Assembly (NCBI GenBank): GCA_012845835.1
Contig: JABAKD010000030.1
Location: 15,269,210-15,333,209, forward strand
Direction of reading: 5' to 3'
DNA length: 64,000 bases
Source of the DNA: Undaria pinnatifida
Taxonomy: Eukaryota > Sar > Phaeophyceae > Laminariales > Alariaceae
Program-made: the position numbers and the translations under genes
Notes under the pieces: generated by a model
The model's database searches: none
Told to the model about the DNA's origin: nothing
The model's input: only the letters and a program-made list of their open reading frames with translations
Shown here: positions 54,565-64,000 of the stretch, in pieces
Layout: each line of letters opens with the position of its first letter
Numbering within the stretch: position 1 is the first letter of the stretch

Positions 54565-55150
54565 CGGTTGCTTTGCAAATTACTTGAAGTTCATGCGATA
54601 AGCTCGCTCTGCGGGTTACTTCCCCCCGCTACACTACATCGAATATGTGGACCATGTTGTTGGTTGTTGTGTGTATGTGTTGACAAAGTTTTCAGAAAAA
54701 TGGGAACGGAGCCTAAAATGAGAACCAAGCGTTATCTCCAGAACCATGTGGTGTATCAGAGAACCGAAATGATCCTGCGAAACCCCTTGGCCAGCCCTGT
54801 GAGAGGAGCTCGTCAGAACGGTCATGCTCCATCTCATGCCTTCGGGTGGGCGCAAAAAGCGATATACGCTGGCTCTATGGTGATTTCTCTAGATGCTGGC
54901 TACCGAGGCGATGCCGAGGACTTCCAGCCTGAGCGACAGCTCATTCGAAGGCTGCTGTACAGCCCCACAGGACTGTCATTTTTTTTTTTTTGAGTTGTAC
55001 ACAATTGGTTTGCTTTCTAGAAAAACCCGTCCGTTCTCATTTTAGGCTCCGTTCCCATTTTTCAGAAACCTCTGTCGGTTGCAAATTGAAGTTCATGCGA
55101 TAAGCTCGATCTGCGGGTTACTTCCCCCCGCTACACTACATCGAATATAA
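54565..55150. repeat. Inverted-repeat insertion between 75-bp direct repeats
   Basis: Outer direct repeats: 54571-54648 and 55076-55149 (GTTCATGCGATAAGCTCG...TACACTACATCGAATAT). Inside, AAAAATGGGAACGGAGCCTA (54697 onward) is matched inverted by TAGGCTCCGTTCCCATTTTT (ending about 55062), with arms of about 30 bp and CAG on both outer sides as a possible 3-bp target duplication. The interior has an open frame (54700-54990) with no recognised motif. A MITE-like DNA transposon is the simplest reading. Confidence 0.6.
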
Positions 55151-55159
55151 TAAAAAAAG

Positions 55160-57880
55160 TGTTTAGTGGGCAGAGGCTCATGATTTTGTGCGACTGGCGA
55201 CGACTGACGACTTGGAAACGTCAAGCGCTCCATGCTCAAGGGTAAAGCCCGTGACGAGCAAAGACATGCTTCTGCGAAAAAGCGAATTTTAGTAAAAACC
55301 TGAAAAACACTCTTCGCTAAGATTGACCCGAACCCGCCGGATGATGTTTGGGACGATGGCCGGTTGGGAGAACCCGCGACTTGGTCGACCAAGAAAGACA
55401 TCGAGTTGTTTAAAGCCAAGAGGTAACCGACCGAAACCTCCCCTTTCTTTGCTGTTCGGGGTAGAGACGGTGCTATGCCCTTCGGCGGCTAAAACGGCTG
55501 GAAAGTGGTACCAGGGGATAGTCAAAGCGGCAGACTGTTTCACGGCGAGGTGGCGCAGGGCTGAGGTGGAAAAGAGCTGCATGCAAGCGGGGACGCCAAG
55601 AGGAAAGGCGAAAAGGGGAAGGGAAGGGGCGGGGGGAGGGGCAGACATACTGACACAGCGATGTCGATGAAAGCAAAAAATAACTGGCAGATCGTGCAGC
55701 AAGGCACCAATGTGACAAATCAACTGGAACCTGCGTGATATCTATTTGCTGCCCCCGAGTTCGAATTCGAGATATCTTTGGTTTTTGGTTCTTGTTTATT
55801 TTTTTGGGGGGGGGCGACAGCGGCAGCACTCAAATCGGGGGCCGCTGTCGTCGGGAATAGGACGGAGGAGGCAGGCCGGGTGGCTAGCTTCCCGGATCGT
55901 CTAAGTAACAGAGACCCGGGAGGCTATGCTCCTCGTGCTTCCCTCTGACACAAGATTTTTTCGGGTTTGCCTTGTTTATCTACTTCTTTATTTCGTTCTT
56001 TTCTATCTCGTAGCGTTCTGTTTCTTAGGCTTTTGCTAGTCTGCTCCACTTTTTAACGTAAAAAAGTTCGTAAAAAAAACGGCATCAATTCAGCGTTCGA
56101 CTTTCCAGAGTGTATTTACAAGGGACTCGTCAAGTGCCGCTTTTTGGAGTACTCGTGGCTTAGGCTGGCCTTGGTTGGTGTGAAAGTGTCTGTTGGCTGA
56201 ATAGTTTAACTGTCACCTGTCTGTAAACACATGACCCACAATCCGATCAGTAGACAGTATACAGCGTTTTCAGACCTCAAAACAACAACGTTGGATTGCA
56301 TCATTATTTCACTGGCTTCGAGTGAAGCGAGGCCAATCTCCCCCAGCCCCGAATAAATTAGATGTCGCCTAAAACATATTTCCCTGTGGCATAGACTACA
56401 TGTATATATATAGTCTATAGAAAACAGAAAACGGTACACCGTATTTGTTTGCTCTCTTTGACGGTGTATGGCATCCCAATCGGACGATTTTGGTGCCTGC
56501 TTCGCTCTGCACTCGTCCAACTGGCTTCTGGATTGAAAGTCAGAGGTGTGGCAGTGAGTTGTGAAGCGCCGCATCTTCGACCCATTCCTTGACCTCTCCG
56601 GGTGGATATAGTTCCAGCTGGTCTTGCAATGAATCTGCACATACGGCCCATCAGAGTGAGATAAAGTGTTATGGTAGCTCCTCTCCCCCGTCATGCCATT
56701 ATGAGTTATAGCAAGAGCGTCCCCTCTCATTTCCTTGTAGGGTGCTATCGCCTGCCTGCCTGAATGAACCCGCCCCCTTCTATTTGATTGAGGACATTGG
56801 GCAGGCAGCAAGCAATATTACGAGTGATACAGAATCCACGCAAAGCTCGTGTGAGTGATCAGTACAGAGCCAAAGCCAGAGGCACTCCTGTATAGCAGTA
56901 GTCGGACTCTAGGACCATACTACCACTTATTACTACACCGGTATAGATAGGAGAAATCCGTCACAACAAGAAGCACCTTACATTGGCTGCGGCCAATGTC
57001 CACAGCACTCCTGTACCGGAGTATGACCACAAAGTCAATGCCTTCCAGCTTCTAGACTCTTCTCAGGTTGGCTTTCGCCGTTCTGTGGTACGGGTTTCAC
57101 CGTTTTACGGCGTGCAGAACATCAATGCCGACCTCCTCAAGGTTGACAAAACAAGACCACGTCACCAATCACCACCACGTTCTTCCTACAGAACAACAAC
57201 CTATGACCAACAGAGCAATGTCTGGGGTGAGACGACACAATGTAATGGAGCAATCAAGATTCGTCGCCGTGGCTTCTTACGGCCACCCCGAGTAGACGAC
57301 GGGTTTACGGAACTCGGCGTGGGCCGGTCGTCAAGGGGCTGAAAAAGGTGTTGGTCCCTCTTGCATCCCTCCATCGAGGGAGGCAAAGAGCACATACGAG
57401 TGAGAGAAAGTCGACTGATGAAATACAGCACACATGCAATATTAGTTTCGATTAGATGCCAGCGCTTTGGTGACACAACAGGGGCTTCACGAGGCCGACG
57501 TTGACCCCGTTTACTGCTGGAAACAACATGGAACATTACTCCCCGGCGCTTTGCCCCCCAAACGCCGGAGGTGCAGTTCTAAGCGGACCAAGGCTACGGT
57601 GTAGGGGGAATACCCCTAGCTTCATTGCTTGGTTGAAGCCACTCGCACTAGTGACTCTCCACCTCACGGGCAAGAATGATTTTGAGTCATCCCACGGTAC
57701 GGGGAGTGCAGCTGAATTTTCCGAGCTCCTAGCGCGAGGAGCTGAATGGATATCTCACCCGAACTATGTCTTGGAAGGCATTCGCTCGCGCAATCCGACC
57801 AATCCTACGATGCGCTAGTCCAAACCCAAACATATTATCACGTGACCAATGCTAAGTTACGGGGGTTTATGCTGCTTTTA
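55160..57880. other. Intergenic; no supported gene
   Basis: Open frames of up to about 200 codons occur on either strand (for example 56206-56811 minus and 56983-57342 plus), without recognised motifs or repeat partners. A T/G homopolymer stretch lies at 55797-55813. I cannot exclude an exon here, but nothing positive supports one. Confidence 0.35.
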
Positions 57881-57889
57881 CTATTACTA

Positions 57890-58440
57890 TACTATTGGGG
57901 CCTTTCTTTGCGGTGGCTGAGGGTCGCTCGCGCGAGTGATCTCCCTGTTCCATGCGGACATAGGGCTTTCGTGCTGTTTTAATTTTTTTACATGGATCTC
58001 CAATGCGATGGTTAGCTGCACTATCTATGACGCACTGCGCCAAACAAAACTTACAACAACACCTGACGTGTTGCCGTCAGTGAGGTACAGAGTCGCTCGT
58101 GGGACTGGCTCAGACCACAAGAGTAGTGAACAATTGGGGCTACCCCCAGGCCGTAGCCTTAATCTCGTCAAAGTACGAAACTAACCGGTAGTTCCTCACT
58201 TTTGGGAAGACCTCACCGCCAGAATGCCAGAACGTCATAAACGTTTTACCCAAAAAGTGCACCCCCCGCCGTTCCTACCGTGGGAGGAGTCTGTTGCCCA
58301 CCGTTTTCGGCTGAGCGTAGCGTACCATTCCGTTACAGACTCATGCCTCAAACAAAATAAAACAACCCAATTTAGCTTTAGACGGCGACAAGGAGCAGGG
58401 GGGTTACTCGCGCGAGTGATCCCGAGCCACTCCAAGAAAA
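57890..58440. repeat. Inverted pair of a repeat with CTCGCGCGAG core
   Basis: GTCGCTCGCGCGAGTGATCTCCCTG (57926-57950) and, inverted, 58395-58425, both with the self-complementary CTCGCGCGAG. Adjoining text (ACCATTCCGTTAC..., TTGCCTGAG-like) is also shared inverted. A third, diverged copy is near 28300-28400 (ACTTACCATTCCATTGCG ... AGGGAGGTCACTCGCGCAAG) in an epimerase intron. It is a dispersed family, possibly MITE-like. Confidence 0.5.
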
Positions 58441-58773
58441 AAAAAACAAAGCGATTTCCTCTACAAATAGCATTCGTCAGTGCTACTCGAACGGGGTTAA
58501 ACCCTCCAATGCAGTCAAACTGCAGTCCCGATAAACAACCATCCCAGTGGCGTTTTCCGGCGCCATCACGCTACCATACAGCCCATCGCGTTCTCTAACT
58601 CCGACTTCCTAAGGTCCCTCATCTGCCAAGAGCCTCGGCGTGCACCTCACACAGGGGCTTCCTCCGCCAAGTGAATCCGAGCTCTGGGAACAACATCCAA
58701 TGTTTTTTTTTTGAGCGCCCTCCAAGTGTGAAGGTCGATTATTTGAATGCCATTGCCGGCCGTCCAACGGTGA

Positions 58774-61760
58774 TCACCATCCAGATGCGCTCGGTGTGAC
58801 AACCAGCTCGCAACCGGGCCAAGCGTGCTCGTAGACCCCCCTGGCCATGACGATGACGGCTCGATACACTGTCAACCTCTGCGCGAGGGCCCACGACAGC
58901 AGCCCCGGGTACTCCATGGGGATATGAAACCTGCGCAAGGTGTCATGATAGAGTGGGCGGAGGGAGTGAGCTATGAGAGCTGGGCTCTCCAATGCCTTCA
59001 CCTTGGGTCTGGGTACGCCTTTTTTTGAACCTTTTATCCAATATTCCGTGCAATCATGTAATCGAAGGAGTTTTAAACAGTTATCAGTGCCGTCTCTGAC
59101 CCAAGCTCCACTTGCCGCGATGCAATCACCACACCATCGTGTACTTCACCTTGGGCAAGCAAGTCCGCGCTCCTGGTGCAGCCGCGACGCTTCTTTGAAC
59201 ATGGCGCAGAACACGTCCTGCGAAACCGACACTTGGTGCCCCGCCAGGAAGAAGCCTGTGTCTCCGCATCGCCGCCACCACCCCAAACCCCACCCACGTG
59301 AAACCGATCAGAGAGCGGAAAACGACGAGGACAGAGAGATGCAAAAGAAACGTGAGGTCGTGAGTTTGTGGCCCACTTCCTTCTGCCCGTCATAAGCAGG
59401 GATATATATATATATATATTATGTACTTTAGCAACATTTTATCGAATCATCAATGCATCTTTATCAAGGGATTGCGGATACCATCAACAGGCTACTGCAA
59501 GCCCAAAGGCACCTTCAAGCCTGGCGTTCAAGGCAAGAACAGCCAATAAGACCGACGCGTGCTACGATAGTGGTATACCTTTTTTTGGCGAAAACAGTTT
59601 CTGAATGGCGGGGCTCCTCAACCTACTAATACTATACTATACTAATACTAATACTATCGTCGGAAATAGGCCATGTTTTCGCGTGATTCTTTTTGTGTAC
59701 CTAGGCCATGGGATTGTTTATCCCGTAGCAGCTTTATTGTTCTCCAAATCGGTTTTCTTGAGCCCCTAAATTGAGGAATCCTCGGAAAAACAAAAGCGGT
59801 GCGCCTTCTATCGTAACACGCGTCCTACGCTACACCAACGGCACAATCGTAACTACAGTACCGCGAGTCTAGCTGTCTACCTTAGACCTTGAGGGTCTCA
59901 TCAACAGCGGCCAAAAAAACGACAAACGCGAGCTCATCCACCATGTAGGAAATATTCTAGCCGCACGAATACCACTATGCCTCGTGCGCATGTCGTACGC
60001 CACGCCGCATTGCCCTTCTGGTACGCACGCTGCCCCAACAACCCGGGTTGCTCGGCCCAACGGATTATGTTGTCGTCGCCTTAGGTATATGCTTTCTAAC
60101 CGGAAGAGCCCCGTATCACAGACGACATCCCCATTGAAATGAAGAGAAATGACACGCCAATCAGGACTTGTCATGCTTCAGCGTGCGAAGCTGTTCATAG
60201 CACTTCGTAGTACCTGTGCTGTAGCCGACCACCTTTCCGCCAGCGTCCCTAGCCACCAGCCTGTTTAAACGACGGACGTGGGAAGTTACGTTGTCACATA
60301 CATACAAGCGAGAAGCCGGTAGCGTAACAGGCATGTTCTGGTGGTGATGATATAAAAGTTCCAGGTGTCCATACGATAAGTGCCGTGGGAATGTAATACC
60401 TTCGCGCTCATGCGAACGCACATATTGACCAAAACATTCCTTAGCGAATACCCTTCATAAAGCGGTGCACATGTTACGAAGGACGTACCTCACACGCCGC
60501 CTGCGAATCGCGCGGATACCTCACAGCAGTGTTCTATTGCTTATATGCCATTTTCTACGATAGGCGCGTGCTACGGTGTAGGTGAACCTCATTTTTTCCG
60601 AACAACCTCACCGTAGGAGCTCCATCCACCACCCAAATCTAGACTTTGACAAACATGTTTCACTTTACATCGATGGACACTCCCACTTGCACTCGTTGTA
60701 CGACGAATAACCTAGAAAACTCAGACAGGGTTCGAAATCCACTCGGCAGTTACGTCAGTTGAGATTCCCGTCACACACAAACCATTTGACCCCAAACCCT
60801 GCTACCTCTGGACCACCGTAACACGCATCGGTACGGGTAGCACCAACTTTGTCTTGGGCTCCTCGCCGGATATCCAGACGCGCTCGAAAATATGTATGCG
60901 AGAAACAAGGGGAGTGCAGCCCGCTCAATAATCAACGCATGCTACGATAGAGGCTGCAGTTTTTGCTTAATACGTTTTATGAATGAGGGGACCCCTTGAT
61001 CCACCTTGACCCAAATTCGTGGGAATGATATGTGATTCTCGGCTAGCAAAATAATTGTTTCGCGTACCAAGGCCACGGGTTCGCTCATTCATTCATCGGG
61101 TTGCACGGTTCAGATTGCTCAAAATGCTCAAAATAAGACCATTTTGGGTGAGGTATGGAGCTCCTCAAGTCAAGACCCTTGCAGGGAAAAAACGTTGCAC
61201 CTCTATTGCACCATCAACTGTTAGTATCGTGTGTCAACCCCGCGACCTAAGTAGAGAACGAGCAGTATCGAGCCACACAGAACGAGTACACGAGAGGATG
61301 ATGCCGACGACATCGAGTAGCTCCTGAGTTAAGGATCCCCATCAACCAGAAATGCTTTGGCCTGGCCAAGAACCGTGTCACAGTACCCCTATCGCGGCGA
61401 GCGTCTTACCACACCATTACCACACCACTGATGATGTCAAACATTGGCATTGTAATGCGGATAAACTTATCGACTCACGTGGCATACGGGAGGCCGGCTG
61501 CCACCATCCCGGCGATGTCAGGCTGCCGGTCCCACCCGCTGTCGGCCCCGTGCGCTCTAAGGAACAGCTCCGCGCATTCTGGTACGTCTGCCGCAGTCAT
61601 AGCCGCTAAGGACAGAACATCCGTTTCTACAGAAGGAGAACAGGCCTTCGAAGGCTGTAGAAATCCGCCCACGTACTGGCATGTGTGTTTCGCCTGTGAT
61701 GATGAGTAATGCCGTTGCGCGGGGGAGAGGGGGGTGCTCAGCCCGCGCTGTATTGCTGAG
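58774..61760 (-). pseudogene. Decayed GNAT acetyltransferase-like gene, copy B
   Basis: Minus-strand fragments in the order of copy A: 61672-61475 (AAMTAADVPECAELFLRAHG, GWDRQPDIAGM), about 60280-60190 (RLVARDAGGKVVGYSTG), 59265-59140 (AGHQVSVSQDVFCAM-like, interrupted between two frames) and 59001-58774 (TLRRFHIPMEYPGLLSWALA). Spacing differs from copy A by a few hundred bases in places. Frame changes occur within the 59.1-59.3 kb fragment, and no complete exon chain is visible. Probably a segmental duplicate of 40.7-43.9 kb. Confidence 0.5.
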
Positions 61761-62499
61761 TTGTCCCCGTGAACTTTCGGTGTTATCGGTATAGACTAGA
61801 GCTCCGCACTATTCAGCACACGTTCGATTCGTGTGCGTCGGATCAAAGTGTTGCGGGGATTACAGAGAAAAGTGCCCTATGCTGCGACGCTAAGCGGCTC
61901 CCGGCGGTGTGTGATCGGTGAGCTCGGTTTTGGACCACGGAGAAAAGGAGGGGAGGCGACACAAACCATCTGCCGGTCGCGCGACGTTATGGGCCCGTAC
62001 ATTTGACCAGGCAGAGAGAGGATGCAGCTGTGGTAGTACGTGGAGGCTTGCTGCTAACAGTACGGTGGATGTGCACGTAAAGTTTCCTCATCTCAGATGA
62101 TAAACTATCCCTACGTCTAACACATGGCCTGACTCTGAGACCTATTGAAACAGAACACATCCTGACGAACAATCTCATGGCCTAGGCACACAACGAATGA
62201 TATCGTACACACAGAAAAAAGTGGGGTTTGCTACGATAATCGACGGTTTTTCAGTCTAGTTGGTCTTATTGAAGAGTCCCGTTGATCAGAAACGTCTCGG
62301 CCCCAAAGGGGTACTGTATCTTTATGGCGCCCCCGAAGTCACAATGTTTCCGGTCAAAACGAATTAAGTACTGTACCCCTATTGTGCCCTGGCAATCGGA
62401 AACGCTTTGGTCAAAAAGTACTGTTGTACTTAGCGCAGCACAAATCGCTGCACTATCCGTACAATACACCACCGCTCTCTCTGAGGGAATCATGGCCAC

Positions 62500-63015
62500 C
62501 GCGATACACGCAGCTGCACATTGGGATCAAGCAGCAACTTCTGTTCCCCCACCTCGAAGCCGAGCTTAGCGTAGAGTGAGAACGCCCGTGAGTTTGAAGC
62601 CACTTGCATCAGGATCTGCCGCAGACAGAATAGGGACGAGGCACCATGCATCCACGTTAGCAATTCAACCATCGGCTACGAGGAAAAGTGAACAAGGTAA
62701 GAGTTGCCCCCATCGCCACGGCACTCAAGAAAGGCAGCCCGAAAACCAGCACAACGACTATTCCCTGAAATATACCAAGACCATCTTCCTAGACGGTATC
62801 TCTCCGAAACACCTGTTGCCTCACCAAGGTCGAGAAGCCGAGGTTCTCTGCGTGGGCGCACGCAGCCATAAAGGTCGGTTTCCCAGTGCCAGGAGCTAAG
62901 GCTGCAACGGGGCCCAGTAAGGCCACCTTGGATCCTTTTGCTCTCACGTCAACGAACGAAACCCCGACGATCTTGCCTTCGTCGTCAGTCGCTGCGACAC
63001 CATCCAACGACTTGC
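62500..63015 (-). pseudogene. GNAT acetyltransferase-like fragment, two intact exons
   Basis: Exon 63015-62825: TTGCAAG|TCG acceptor, SLDGVAATDDEGKIVGVSF, then PVAALAPGTGKPTFMAACAH and AENLGFSTL, with donor TTG|GTGAGG. Intron 62824-62616. Next exon from 62615: CGGCAG|ATC, ILMQVASNSRAFSLYAKLGF, EVGEQ... to a stop near 62490. Both junctions are phase 0. PGTGKPTFM aligns with the acetyl-CoA pyrophosphate loop (Q/R-x-x-G-x-G/A) of GNAT proteins, although its first glutamine or arginine is absent. No N-terminal exon is attached with certainty, so it may be the tail of a gene starting beyond 63.1 kb or a fragment. Confidence 0.6.
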
Positions 63016-63061
63016 AAACTCTGTCAAAAAGACGGTGACGTCGACATGGCAATGATAACAA

Positions 63062-64000
63062 TGGGAAGGCGGGAGAGGGTCACTGCCGGAGTAGGCTAGT
63101 CTAAATGGCGGGTAGTAGATGGTGCGGTAGAGGTGCCGATGGAGAGGGAGACGGAGACGGTTCGGACGGGCGCCCACCGCAGGAAGGAGATGTCTGTTGG
63201 AAGAAACTACCCAGCTCGGCGCGTTGTTCGGCAGAGCGTTGACAAATTCACTCTTGCTTTGGAAGCAAGAAAAACATAGCCTTGTCACTGAGAAGTCGAG
63301 CTATTGTAAGATTACTATGGATAGGGTGAGGGCTAGGCGCAGGAGTAGGTGTTGGTGTTAGGCCAATGGTCCCTGTTTCTGCGCCTCCTTGCTTGAGGAG
63401 TTATCTACCCCACACAACACACAACACACACGACACACACACATTGAGAGTCCCTCAAGCGACGAAACTCGGGAAAAAATAGTCGATATGCCTCTGCCGT
63501 CGAAAGCATCCGGTATAGACGGGCGCTCACAGTAGCAAGGCAATACGTGATGAAGAATCTACTCAGCTTGGCGCCGTTCGGCACAGCGTTACTTGTTCTT
63601 GCTTCGGAAGTTAGGACAGCTTCTATTTATTGCGACAGTCGAGCTATTTCAGGCGCCTGCTACGATGGATGGGCGTAGAATCACCAAATATTTCTGGGTG
63701 TTCTCTTCGCTGAAGAATCTACCTAACCCGCCCAAACTCTGAGCTAGCTGCGCTGCTGCATGCTACGGTAGAGGTAACAGCAGCTTTTTCTGGGGAGGTT
63801 CCTGATATTATTATGGACCTCCAGATGATCCAAAAATTGTTTTTTGAGAACAAAAAAGTGCAACCCCGCGAATGAATGAAAATATCATGGCCTAGGTGTA
63901 AGACGAAAACAACTTGAATGCATGGTACGATTACTTTCCAGCGATGTCAGGGTAAAGAACGTAACACGAACACAACTTAACAATATGATTATGACATTCC
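63062..64000. other. Right end; no supported gene
   Basis: Contains a CACA-rich stretch (63409-63444) and two copies of the recurring GCTACGAT/GCTACGGTAG phrase (63663 and 63763). No exon is supported. Confidence 0.35.

Noticed and set aside
56206-56811. Minus-strand open frame of 201 codons
   Set aside because: No motif, low-complexity-free but unremarkable composition, and no supporting neighbour; chance ORF cannot be excluded.

Overview
The window looks like nuclear DNA of a brown alga (Phaeophyceae, probably Ectocarpus or a close relative). The main reason is a 14-exon gene for a secreted, AlgG-type mannuronan C5-epimerase (alginate modification), spread over 13 kb with long introns. Many unrelated repeats and complete retrotransposons surround it. 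I can support two host genes: this epimerase (22.0-35.0 kb) and a smaller cysteine-rich gene of unknown function (about 16.9-18.9 kb). Most of the rest is mobile or repeat DNA, or decayed gene copies.

Layout. 0-6.9 kb is repeat-rich. It holds two direct copies of a 0.45-kb repeat 2.8 kb apart, tRNA-derived SINE-like pieces, a 1.1-kb satellite with an 11-bp period built round CCATGG, a nested palindrome of SINE-like arms, and a short Tc1/mariner-like MITE. 6.9-16.0 kb is one tyrosine-recombinase retrotransposon of the DIRS/PAT/Ngaro order. Its gag, RT-RNase H (plus methyltransferase-like tail) and tyrosine recombinase are on the plus strand, framed by split direct repeats A1...B1-A2-B2. 16.9-18.9 kb holds the last four exons of the unknown cysteine-rich gene. 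22.0-35.0 kb is the C5-epimerase. Its introns carry inverted copies of a SINE-like family, exon-like decoys and simple repeats.

35-40.7 kb has no gene I can support. 40.7-43.9 kb and 58.8-61.8 kb are two decayed, colinear minus-strand copies of a GNAT acetyltransferase-like gene. Two more fragments with the acetyl-CoA-binding region lie at 52.9-53.5 and 62.5-63.0 kb. 43.9-52.7 kb is a Ty1/copia retrotransposon with 0.5-kb LTRs and a perfect 5-bp target duplication (GTGCG). Its interior is chimeric: gag is present twice, protease and integrase occur only in the first half, and the reverse transcriptase core is missing, so it cannot be autonomous.

The most unusual observations are the complete split-direct-repeat YR retrotransposon with an apparent 2.2-kb intron in gag, the chimeric copia element, the 11-bp satellite, and one epimerase exon whose splice sites are displaced by one base at both ends from the conserved frame. 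All splice sites and frames were read by eye; no searches were run.
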